In this document: positions 1 to 6,109 of the stretch, piece by piece | Numbering within the stretch: the stretch's first letter is position 1 | Layout: every line of letters starts with the position of its first letter | NCBI GenBank assembly: GCA_019308645.1 | Contig: JAFDHR010000055.1 | Span: 1-9,735 of the forward strand | Direction of reading: 5' to 3' | Length of the DNA stretch: 9,735 bases | Source: Deltaproteobacteria bacterium | GTDB lineage: Bacteria > Desulfobacterota > DSM-4660 > Desulfatiglandales > B25-G16 | Notes under the pieces: model-generated | The model's database searches: none | What the model saw: the letters and a program-made list of their open reading frames with translations, nothing else | What the model was told of the DNA's origin: nothing | Program-made: the position numbers and the translations under genes

Positions 1-23
1 AGGACCTCGGGCGGGACAATACA

Positions 24-133
24 GGGCCTCTCGCTGAACCCTAAAACCTGGATAAGGGATGATTGGTGACTACCTTGGTGTAGTATGCCGGATACTGATA
101 ACGATGAGGTATGGGGTTCGTTAGGAGCGAGAG
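24..133 (+). ncRNA. Candidate structured RNA (identity unknown)
   Basis: No convincing protein is encoded here, but the bases fold. CTCTCGCT at 28-35 is complementary to AGCGAGAG at 126-133. The next bases GAACCC (36-41) pair with GGGTTC (114-119), leaving 120-125 as a bulge. Inside lie two adjacent hairpins: ACTAC/GTAGT (69-73 with 80-84) and ATGCC/GGTAT (85-89 with 108-112, one G-T pair). The second hairpin abuts the closing stem, giving a multi-helix junction. This is far more ordered than the AT-rich bases 180-240 that follow. The strand is a guess because stems read on both. Possibilities include the RNA of a mobile element (group II intron domain, HEARO/OMEGA-type RNA) or a leader. I see no group II domain V signature. 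The RNA may extend to about 175, where GAGAGG (168-173) could compete for the CCTCTC at 27-32. Confidence 0.35.
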
Positions 134-278
134 ATTCGCCGAATAAAAGTCCGTTAATGGGCTACAGGAGAGGTATACTCAAAATAAGCTATATTTTGTA
201 TCTTATTGATATTACTATAATTGTAGTTTATTCACTTTTCTCTTGACAGAGGGAATATAGGATGTCCCCTAAAAGGAG

Positions 279-578
279 ATGGCCAAGCTGCTGCCTGAAA
301 ATTCAATTGTTCTTACCCATAATCCAAACATGTTTCTCTTTTGGGGTAAGAATGCTGCTCAGGCTGCCATTGCGACAAATAACGATCAGGCAATGAATCA
401 TTTTTTTCAGAGATATACAGGGGGCGTTTATTTCCATTACAACTACTGGTGCAACACGGATAATCCCAGGGAGCAGACCTTTTGTCGGAATATTCTAAAG
501 AAATATAAGCATACATCCCTGGTTGAGTATAAAGAGAAAGGTTACACCTTTGTCCTCTATCGGCTAAATAAAAAATGA
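279..578 (+). pseudogene. C-terminal fragment of a GT39-type membrane glycosyltransferase
   Basis: The reading frame gives 99 residues. They resemble the soluble C-terminal tail of multi-spanning glycosyltransferase family 39 (PMT/ArnT-like) proteins: LPENSIVLTH near residue 5, a LFWGKNAAQA-like segment, an aromatic YFHYNYWCN stretch near 52-59 and a final ILKKY...YTFVLYRL block. The family normally has around ten membrane helices and a catalytic first loop before this tail. None is present: an in-frame TAA lies at 270-272, just two codons before the ATG. AAGGAG directly abuts the ATG with no spacer, so it is unlikely to be a working ribosome site. I read it as a remnant left after the upstream part was lost or replaced by the structured region at 1-175. 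The family call comes from resemblance alone; an independent small protein is less likely. Confidence 0.45.
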
Positions 579-682
579 CTTCAGCATCCTTCCCTCTTAG
601 CAAGGCTGGGACGGACAGCTAAACTGCTGGATTAAGGAATAAATAACAATCAGCTTTACCGCGAGGGCAATGGGGGAACGAG

Positions 683-1096
683 TTAAGGGATCAGGGTGAA
701 TCCGGCTGTCACAAAGTGAACATCAAAGGAAAAGGCTTGTTCAATGCCATATTGCTTCATGACAGCAAAACTGACTGCATCGATATAGCTGAAGTCTTGA
801 TCTTGATATTCCTGTAAGGTCTCTTCTGCTGCCTTTTCCAATACACTGTCAGAGTAGATTTTGATCACTCGTGGGCTTGCCCCGAGATTCTCTAAAAACG
901 CAATTCCTGGCCGATGGCCTATGCTACAGCGTATCAAGATGTAACTCTCGGCAATAACAAGGTTTGTTGTTGTCAAATGACGGTAGCTGTTAAGCAGCTT
1001 AGGATAGATTTCAACAGCCCGGTTGTGGTATTGATCGGACTTGTCTGTCAAAGCAAACCAAGCTCCTGTGTCAACAAATATGGTATCCTTCCCCAT
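683..1096 (-). CDS. vapC: VapC-like PIN-domain toxin ribonuclease
   Basis: This 137-residue protein is a PIN domain, the usual length for type II toxins of the VapC kind. Such proteins are Mg2+-dependent endoribonucleases, often cutting tRNA or rRNA. The acidic residues expected to bind metal are all visible: Asp9 in FVDTGAWFAL, Glu50 in VIAESY, Asp106 (with Asp101 nearby) in SYIDAVSFAVM, and Asp125 in AFSFDVHF. The start is supported by AGGA seven bases upstream of the ATG, and that site overlaps the stop of the antitoxin gene. The two genes are only nine bases apart in antitoxin-toxin order, so translation is probably coupled. No clear terminator follows at 579-682. The gene looks intact. 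The family call is firm. The RNA target and whether it is active in this cell cannot be read from the sequence. Confidence 0.9.
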   Translation of the reverse strand: MGKDTIFVDTGAWFALTDKSDQYHNRAVEIYPKLLNSYRHLTTTNLVIAESYILIRCSIGHRPGIAFLENLGASPRVIKIYSDSVLEKAAEETLQEYQDQDFSYIDAVSFAVMKQYGIEQAFSFDVHFVTAGFTLIP

Positions 1097-1105
1097 CTTG
1101 CAGTC

Positions 1106-1351
1106 CTATTTTTCAAATGAAATCAAGTAGTCATCATGCCTTTCCGCGATATCTGTTTCCTCTGATTCCCCAAGGTTCATGATTTTCAGCGCCGGGTCGT
1201 TTTCCAACGGAAGACTGTCGATATACTTAGAGATACAGGCACGTATAATTGCGGCTTTGGATTTCCCTCTGGCCTCCGACAAAAGACCAACAAGCTTATC
1301 CTGTTCTGGTTCCAAATAAATTTGAATAGGAATTTTTTTAAGTCCTTTCAT
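1106..1351 (-). CDS. vapB: VapB-like ribbon-helix-helix antitoxin
   Basis: This is the antitoxin of the PIN toxin nine bases downstream. The chosen start gives 81 residues. GGAGAG stands seven bases before this ATG, whereas the more upstream in-frame ATGs (1411 for a 101-residue form, 1366) lack a ribosome site and 1411 lies upstream of the predicted transcription start. Residues 7-13 (IPIQIYL) form the beta strand expected to enter the DNA groove. Residues 15-27 and 31-44 fit the two helices of a ribbon-helix-helix dimer. The acidic tail (45-81, rich in E and D) would wrap the toxin. Antitoxins of this type also repress their own operon, and an inverted repeat lies within the predicted promoter. 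The exact antitoxin family is less certain than the role. Confidence 0.82.
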   Translation of the reverse strand: MKGLKKIPIQIYLEPEQDKLVGLLSEARGKSKAAIIRACISKYIDSLPLENDPALKIMNLGESEETDIAERHDDYLISFEK

Positions 1352-1389
1352 GGCAGAACTCTCCATATTACTTATTTGTGATGCATAAA

Positions 1390-1418
1390 ATAATGACATA
1401 TATAAAAGCACTTGTCAA
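1390..1418 (-). promoter_or_regulatory. Predicted vapBC promoter with possible operator
   Basis: Reading the minus strand, a perfect -35 box TTGACA (1413-1418) is followed after 17 bases by CATTAT (1390-1395), a 4-of-6 match to the -10 box. Transcription would begin near 1383, leaving about 30 bases before the antitoxin ATG at 1351. The half-sites TGACA (1394-1398) and TGTCA (1413-1417) form an inverted repeat spanning both boxes. A self-repressing ribbon-helix-helix antitoxin could bind there. The operator role is inference. Confidence 0.5.
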
Positions 1419-1599
1419 TCAAAAAAAGTCTCTACTCAGCAAATGACCCCGACGCTTCGCCTCAAGGTTATAAATGGGAGAAACTTATAAGTTACATAAG
1501 AGTTTCATAAGCGACTATTTTAATTGCTAATTCCTAATTTTAAATTTAGTTTGTTAGGAGGTATCTTGCCACAAGCCACGCCTTATTGAATGGATGTCA

Positions 1600-1655
1600 A
1601 CCGTGAACCCCGCCTGCCGTCCGGCGGGCAGGCTTGAACGGTGAACCCGACAACC
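1600..1655. repeat. GC-rich palindromic repeat, family B copy 1
   Basis: A hairpin-forming unit in an otherwise AT-rich 300-base gap between the vapBC promoter and the helicase gene. GCCTGCC (1612-1618) pairs with GGCAGGC (1627-1633) around an 8-base loop, and an outer ACCGT/ACGGT pair (1600-1604, 1638-1642) extends it. The flank GTGAACCCGACAACC recurs in slightly altered form beside the second copy near 5623-5667. The preceding GTTAGGAGGTATCTTG (1553-1568) also has a counterpart near 5584-5598. It looks like a dispersed intergenic repeat, not a terminator, as no T-run follows. The rest of 1419-1599 shows only AT-rich sequence and a 12-base palindrome AACTTATAAGTT at 1482-1493. Confidence 0.65.
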
Positions 1656-1675
1656 AGTTCAAATTATAGAGATAA

Positions 1676-1688
1676 TTGTGAATCACAA
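1676..1688. promoter_or_regulatory. Palindrome upstream of the primase-helicase gene
   Basis: TTGTG-AAT-CACAA is a perfect 5-3-5 inverted repeat ending 25 bases before the gene's first ATG. A second small palindrome AATCA-T-TGATT lies at 1702-1712. Dyads in this place often bind repressors, but no regulator gene is adjacent and I could not find convincing -35/-10 boxes. Chance cannot be excluded for a site this short. Confidence 0.25.
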
Positions 1689-1713
1689 GATATTAATTTT
1701 AAATCATTGATTC

Positions 1714-4173
1714 ATGGAACTGATGAAAACTGTCATCGAAATAGACCGAATGATTGCTGAGGCTGAAGCAGAATTGGCCCAATTAGAGGCAAGACGATCA
1801 ACAATTCTTGAAACGATAAAGAAACTTAGTGAAGAAAAAGATCTTGTTAATCGCTCTTATTCCTTGGCTTCAAAGATCAATGAAAATGCTCCGGTAACAA
1901 ATCAATCTCCTGAAGCTGACAAAATCTCTCTTTTCCGTAAGATTTTCAAAGGAAGAGAGGATGTATATCCCAGGAGATTTGAGAGTCGTAAAACGGGTAA
2001 AGCTGGTTATCAACCTGCTTGCCGAAATGAATGGATAAGAGGAGTTTGCAATAAACCAAGAATTCGATGTTCTAAGTGTGACAACCGGGAGTTATTACCT
2101 TTAACAGATGAGGTCATACGCTGCCATCTTTTAGGCAGTGATCCTAAAAAGAAGACAGAGAAGGACTTCACGATTGGTATCTACCCCCTTTCGCCTGACG
2201 AAACTTGTTGGTTCATTGCTGTTGATTTTGACAAGACCACATGGATGGAAGATGCAAAAGCATTTTTAGGAACTTGTAAATCCTATGGTATACCTGCCTC
2301 CCTTGAGCGCTCCCGCTCTGGTAATGGTGGTCACGTATGGATCTTTTTTTCAGAACCGGTACCTGCGATGGCATCAAGGAAAATGGCTTCATATATTTTG
2401 ACTGAAACTATGGAGAACCGACCTGAGATAGGTCTCGATTCCTACGACTGTCTATTCCCCAAGCAGGATACGATGCCTAAGGGAGGATTCGGAAGCCTTA
2501 TTGCACTTCCTCTTCAAAAAAAGCCAAGAGAAAAGGGGAATAGCCTTTTCCTAAATAAAGATTTTTTTCCATATCCTGATCAATGGGCTTATCTTTCTAC
2601 ACTTGAAATGATGAGCAGAGATGAAGTTGAAGCCATTGCCCATACGGCTGAGCGTCGGGGACGTGTTGTTGGTGTCAGAATGGTTCATATCGACGAACCG
2701 GATGATGAACCATGGGGCGCTCTTCCATCGAGACGACGAAAAGAACCTCCCATTACTGTGCCATTGCCGGAAAAAATAACGTTGGTTTTAGCCAACCAGA
2801 TTTATATTGAAAAAGAGGGGCTTCCAGCGCCTTTAAGAAACCGCTTGATTCGTTTAGCCGCTTTTCAAAACCCCGAGTTTTACAAAGCACAAGCTATGCG
2901 CCTTTCAACCTATGATAAGGAGAGAATTATCAGCTGTTGTGAAGATTTTTCTAAACACATAGGGCTGCCACGGGGATGCTTGCAGGATATCGTCGAATTG
3001 CTTCGTGACCTGAAAATCAAACCAGATATCATTGATAAACGCCTGGTTGGCAACCCAATAAAGCTCAATTTCGTTGGTACCCTACGACCTGACCAAAAAG
3101 AGGCAGCTATTGCCATGTTAAGTCATGATATAGGAGTACTTTCAGCAACGACTGCTTTTGGAAAGACGGTTGTTGCCTCCTACATGATAGCTGAACGGGG
3201 GGTAAATACACTTATTTTAGTTCACCGCAGGCAGTTACTCGATCAGTGGATTGATCGACTGAGTCGTTTCTTGGATATTGACCCTAAAAAAATAGGACAA
3301 ATCGGAGGAGGCAAATGGAATCAATTGAGGGAAGTGGATGTGGCGATAATTCAGAACCTCAGCAAAAAGGGCGTTGTAGACGATATCGTGGGATTTTATG
3401 GACATCTTGTTGTAGATGAATGCCACCATATTTCAGCAAGAAGTTTTGAGATTGTAGCCAGGCAGTGCCCGGCAAAGTATGTAACCGGTCTATCAGCCAC
3501 GGTGACGAGAAAAGATGGCCACCATCCAATCATTTTCATGCAGTGCGGCCCGGTGAGATATCAGGTTGATGAGCGAAAACAGGCCACTGAAAGGCCATTC
3601 AAACATAGAGTGATAGTGCGGAATACCGGATTTCGATTAGATGCACCTGTCAACAAGGACGATCTTTCAATCCATGAGATTTATTCAGCATTAATAAATG
3701 ATGAAAAACGAAATGACATGATTATTAATGATGTCATAACTGCTGTGGACAGAAACAGGTCGCCTATCCTGCTGACAGAAAGGAGAGAACACCTTGCATT
3801 ATTAGCTGAACGTCTTTCCACTTTTGTGAAAAATTTAATCGTGCTCAAAGGTGGTATGGGACAAAAGCAGAGACGAGAAATGGCTGAGAAGCTCGAAGGA
3901 ATCCCGAAAGACGAGGAAAGATTGATCCTTGCCACAGGGAGATATCTAGGGGAAGGATTTGATGATCCACGTTTGGATACATTATTTCTATCCATGCCCG
4001 TTTCATGGCGTGGTATCATTGTTCAATATGCCGGACGGCTGCACCGTTTATATGACATGAAAAAGGAAGTCATCATTTATGATTACGCAGACTTGGAAAT
4101 CCCCATGTTGGCTAAAATGTATGCGAAGCGACGGGCTGGTTACAAGAATATAGGCTATGAAATTGATGAATAA
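1714..4173 (+). CDS. TOTE-type AEP primase fused to SF2 (DEAD/DEAH-like) helicase
   Basis: This 819-residue protein has four parts. Residues about 8-45 form a charged coiled coil. Residues 103-122 carry Cys103, Cys112, Cys119 and Cys122 in a zinc-binding-like pattern. Residues about 150-300 are an archaeo-eukaryotic primase domain: AVDFD (catalytic Asp171 and Asp173), SGNGGHVWIFF with His207, and LFPKQD with Asp252. This matches the domain databases call the AEP domain of TOTE conflict systems. Residues about 450-800 are a superfamily-2 helicase: Walker A ATTAFGKT (478-485), VDECHH (567-572), GLSATVTRKDG (592-602) and QYAGRLHR (771-778). All motifs look intact. Such proteins are proposed to act on nucleic acid of invaders; the activity here is inferred. 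There is no clear ribosome site before either ATG (1714 or 1723), so the start is uncertain by a few codons. The gene is surrounded by toxin-antitoxin genes but has no obvious co-operonic partner. Confidence 0.85.
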   Translation: MELMKTVIEIDRMIAEAEAELAQLEARRSTILETIKKLSEEKDLVNRSYSLASKINENAPVTNQSPEADKISLFRKIFKGREDVYPRRFESRKTGKAGYQPACRNEWIRGVCNKPRIRCSKCDNRELLPLTDEVIRCHLLGSDPKKKTEKDFTIGIYPLSPDETCWFIAVDFDKTTWMEDAKAFLGTCKSYGIPASLERSRSGNGGHVWIFFSEPVPAMASRKMASYILTETMENRPEIGLDSYDCLFPKQDTMPKGGFGSLIALPLQKKPREKGNSLFLNKDFFPYPDQWAYLSTLEMMSRDEVEAIAHTAERRGRVVGVRMVHIDEPDDEPWGALPSRRRKEPPITVPLPEKITLVLANQIYIEKEGLPAPLRNRLIRLAAFQNPEFYKAQAMRLSTYDKERIISCCEDFSKHIGLPRGCLQDIVELLRDLKIKPDIIDKRLVGNPIKLNFVGTLRPDQKEAAIAMLSHDIGVLSATTAFGKTVVASYMIAERGVNTLILVHRRQLLDQWIDRLSRFLDIDPKKIGQIGGGKWNQLREVDVAIIQNLSKKGVVDDIVGFYGHLVVDECHHISARSFEIVARQCPAKYVTGLSATVTRKDGHHPIIFMQCGPVRYQVDERKQATERPFKHRVIVRNTGFRLDAPVNKDDLSIHEIYSALINDEKRNDMIINDVITAVDRNRSPILLTERREHLALLAERLSTFVKNLIVLKGGMGQKQRREMAEKLEGIPKDEERLILATGRYLGEGFDDPRLDTLFLSMPVSWRGIIVQYAGRLHRLYDMKKEVIIYDYADLEIPMLAKMYAKRRAGYKNIGYEIDE

Positions 4174-4257
4174 ACATTTTGACTTTACCTTTCAATTCAC
4201 TTAGCATGAAAGGAAAAAGGGACATTCTGAGTTGACTTACAACTAATGAAGATGTAG

Positions 4258-4405
4258 ATGGGGCCAAGCCCGCCAATCCGCCACAAAGACGGCGGACAAG
4301 AAACACGGCGGGCAGGCATAATTTAATAAGTCTTTTTTTACTCCAGAGCATTTGTGCTTAAATATTTATTTTTTACACAATCGTTTCCTCTATTATCGCT
4401 AATGA
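4258..4405 (+). repeat. Long direct repeat, copy 1 (left of MNT/HEPN module)
   Basis: About 148 bases that recur at 5194-5365 with only scattered substitutions plus one 24-base insertion. The left half is a strong nested hairpin: GCCCGCC (4268-4274) pairs with GGCGGGC (4307-4313), and inside it TCCGCC (4277-4282) pairs with GGCGGA (4291-4296). The right half is AT-rich and ends in ACACAATCGTTTCCTCTA and TTATCGCTAATGA. The two copies bracket the nucleotidyltransferase and its broken partner. The 4174-4257 gap between the helicase stop and this repeat holds one weak hairpin (CCTTTCA/TGAAAGG) without a T-run. Confidence 0.85.
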
Positions 4406-4474
4406 TTTTAAACATCGGAATAGAAAATCAGTGGATTTAGAAATTGGGAAAGTAGATGATTGAGAGATTGGGAG

Positions 4475-4903
4475 ATGACAAATTACAATTTAGATATGTT
4501 AAAACAAACCATACGAAACTCAACGGAAGTAGCAGCGGCATACCTTTTCGGCTCTGCCGCAACAGGTGAACCGGTGGTAAATGATCTGGACCTGCTTGTC
4601 TTGATTTATCTGGCCATAGATAAGAACATCGCTTACTTCGATTTGCTTTACCGCATCTCCGAATCTCTGGATATACCGGTTGATCAGGTGGATCTCCTTT
4701 TTTTTGATCTTCAGGAAGCAGACCCATCAATCCTCTATGAAGCTGTTAATAAGGGGATACTGATTAAGAATGAATCTCCAGACATGCTAAGCGAGATGAT
4801 CGAGAAGCTGTCCATTTATTTCATGGAAAATGAGTTCATGATAAAACATGCTGCTCAGCTCAAACGTGAGCGACTGGAGGCATTTTGTGCAGATAAATCA
4901 TGA
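4475..4903 (+). CDS. mntA: MNT-domain nucleotidyltransferase (MntA-like antitoxin)
   Basis: A minimal nucleotidyltransferase of 142 residues. The hallmark is FGSAATGEPVVNDLDLLVL: Gly26-Ser27, nine residues, then Asp37 and Asp39, the metal-binding pair. In the well-studied HepT-MntA systems this protein transfers AMP units to a tyrosine of the HEPN ribonuclease toxin and so silences it. The partner gene follows directly: a GGAGG at 4876-4880 and GTG at 4887 lie inside the end of this gene, a 17-base overlap typical of coupled translation, but that partner is broken. The ATG at 4475 was chosen because GAGAG lies about eight bases upstream; TTG at 4460 would add five residues. The gene itself looks intact, which is notable as its toxin target appears lost. 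It lies between two copies of a long direct repeat. Confidence 0.85.
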   Translation: MTNYNLDMLKQTIRNSTEVAAAYLFGSAATGEPVVNDLDLLVLIYLAIDKNIAYFDLLYRISESLDIPVDQVDLLFFDLQEADPSILYEAVNKGILIKNESPDMLSEMIEKLSIYFMENEFMIKHAAQLKRERLEAFCADKS

Positions 4904-5171
4904 TCGCATTGAAAAGTACTTGAACGATATCGTTTCAGAAGTAGATGATACCAATTCCATTCTTTCAAGGCCGGACGAACAGATATTAGGTGATCGACAA
5001 CTAATCTTAAGTTATATTTAAGGGCATAAGCAAAAAAAGACACCCATGCCCTAAAGAAGCAGTAAATTTCCACAGGATTTTGAGCGATTACCATTAAGGC
5101 TATGTCTAAAACAGATTTATCCAATCCCTCAAACGATAAATGATCTGATTTCGGAGTTTAAGGAAGGGTGA
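4887..5171 (+). pseudogene. hepT: Broken HEPN toxin gene (HepT-like)
   Basis: Translation from GTG at 4887, behind a strong GGAGG, gives 44 residues that look like the first part of a HepT/DUF86 toxin: INHDRIEKYLNDIV, then ILSRPDEQILGDRQLILSY. It stops at TAA 5019-5021. Further on in the same frame, 5112-5171 reads QIYPIPQTINDLISEFKEG and a stop, resembling the C-terminal helix of the same family. A second stop lies at 5052. Between them the frame is unrecognisable. The catalytic R-x4-6-H motif is missing, and the total of about 94 codons is far below the usual ~135-145. The middle has been deleted or scrambled. A hairpin AGGGCAT/ATGCCCT (5021-5027, 5046-5052) sits at the break. The minus strand is open through this stretch, but I see no HEPN motif in it. 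The N-terminal match is clearer than the C-terminal one. Confidence 0.6.
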
Positions 5172-5193
5172 AAAAGGTAGCTCCACTTTGCAA

Positions 5194-5365
5194 ATGGGGA
5201 CAGGCCCGCGAATCCGCCACAAAGACGGCGGACAAGAAATACGGCGGGAAGGCCCTCCAGAACGACGGCGGGCAGGCATAACTAAATAAGTCTTTTTCTA
5301 CCCCAGAGAACTTGTGCTTCAATATTTATTCTTTACACAATCGTTTCCTCTATTATCACTAATGA
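5194..5365 (+). repeat. Long direct repeat, copy 2 (right of MNT/HEPN module)
   Basis: Second copy of the element at 4258-4405, same orientation, 172 bases. It differs by scattered substitutions and by 24 extra bases (about 5249-5272) in which ACGGCGGG is duplicated around a new spacer. The outer stem is weakened (GCCCGCG instead of GCCCGCC), but the inner TCCGCC/GGCGGA hairpin is unchanged. Its right end falls two bases from the stop codon of the decayed minus-strand ORF at 5367-5538. Confidence 0.85.
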
Positions 5366-5366
5366 A

Positions 5367-5538
5367 TTATTGAATCACCGACCAAGATATTTTGCATATA
5401 AGCCTCGGATTTTTCTTCTTGAAGTCCATAAAAGCCTTCTCATAGTTGTTGTGGAGAGACAATCTCAATCTGCATTTTTTTTCCGAATTTCTTGTGACAA
5501 AGATTTTTATCACGAAAAATAGAATCAGGGATTGGCAC
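5367..5538 (-). pseudogene. Decayed or frameshifted small gene, function unknown
   Basis: A minus-strand GTG at 5538 stands seven bases after a strong GGAGG (5546-5550). It opens a 32-residue frame (PIPDSIFRDKNLCHKKFGKK...) that stops at 5440-5442. A shifted frame continues in protein-like fashion (HNNYEKAFMDFKKKNPRL...) to a stop at 5367-5369. The two frames overlap across a run of eight A residues, a common place for slippage or a frameshift, and together they would give about 55 residues. I do not recognise the family. It may be a decayed small gene or a chance ORF with a good ribosome site. The neighbouring stretch 5540-5620 shows nothing else. Confidence 0.3.
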
Positions 5539-5622
5539 GATAATACCTCCGCATTAATTTGGCTTGCCGATACTGATCAAATTGTTTAGGATATCTTGTA
5601 ACTACTAAGGTTCAAAGTTCAG

Positions 5623-5667
5623 AGGTTCATGCCTGCCGTCCGGCGCGCAGGTGTGAACCTGATAACC
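5623..5667. repeat. GC-rich palindromic repeat, family B copy 2
   Basis: Hairpin unit related to 1600-1655. CCTGC (5632-5636) pairs with GCAGG (5647-5651), and an outer stem AGGTTCA (5623-5629) pairs with TGAACCT (5654-5660). The flank GTGAACCTGATAACC parallels GTGAACCCGACAACC of copy 1. Just before it, GGTTCA-like words are repeated (GGTTCAAAGTTCAGAGGTTCA at 5609-5629), suggesting slippage. No T-run follows, so terminator function is unlikely. The stretch 5668-5790, up to the next ribosome site, holds no gene I can support. Confidence 0.6.
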
Positions 5668-5805
5668 TGTGTATTGACGATATCTTTTACGAAATTTGGC
5701 GGGCACTAATATGACTTATTAGCAAAAGACATCTATGGTTTTCGTCAAGAAATAATAAAGAAATTATAGGAAACAAACCTTTAACTCTAAAAAAGGAGAT
5801 TTGAC

Positions 5806-5991
5806 ATGCCTGCAAGAGCTCAAAAAGAAGAATCATTGAAGCATGCAATAATTATCGCTAAGGAATTTGCAAGGGGCGGTTCCTCCCAGGCTGTGGCCAA
5901 CGTCTTACGGAATGTTTATGAGGAGATGAATAAAATTAAAGATGAAATCCCGGTGTCAGAAGTAAAGGCCGAATCAAAACCAGAAGAGTAA
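5806..5991 (+). CDS. Small helical hypothetical protein, 61 residues
   Basis: I do not recognise this family. The start is well supported: AAGGAG lies seven bases before the ATG. Residues about 5-24 and 28-48 look helical and amphipathic (KHAIIIAKEFARG, then QAVANVLRNVYEEMNKIKDEI), separated by Gly-Gly-Ser-Ser. The tail (49-61) is charged and probably disordered. There is no signal peptide, membrane segment or Cys/His cluster, so it is likely a cytoplasmic helical hairpin that binds a partner. It stands alone, with more than 200 non-coding bases on both sides, and is not in an operon with the peptidase downstream. A chance ORF is unlikely given the ribosome site and the well-formed helices, but its role is unknown. 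Confidence 0.7.
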   Translation: MPARAQKEESLKHAIIIAKEFARGGSSQAVANVLRNVYEEMNKIKDEIPVSEVKAESKPEE

Positions 5992-6109
5992 AGTTTACAC
6001 GCTCACAGGACTATCGAAAGGTTATTCCGCATTCTGGGGGCTTCACTACTGCTCTCAAACACAGATTTTTCACACTCAATCACTGTTGAATGATAGTCTT
6101 CTTAGAGGA

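Noticed and set aside
1..180. Group II intron domain V or hammerhead ribozyme
   Set aside because: The conserved domain V stem and the hammerhead core (CTGATGA...GAAA) are not present in the bases seen.
85..246. A 53-residue plus-strand reading frame overlapping the structured region
   Set aside because: No ribosome site, its first half coincides with paired RNA stems, and the tail is simply AT-rich hydrophobic codons.
3681..4019. A 112-residue minus-strand reading frame inside the helicase gene
   Set aside because: It is antisense to conserved helicase motifs, with no ribosome site; it is a shadow of the real gene.
4174..4250. A terminator after the helicase gene
   Set aside because: The CCTTTCA/TGAAAGG hairpin has only 7 pairs and is followed by A and G, not T.
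4855..5124. An 89-residue minus-strand reading frame across the end of mntA and the hepT remnant
   Set aside because: No ribosome site or known domain, and most of it mirrors plus-strand coding sequence. It is mentioned only as a hint of scrambling.
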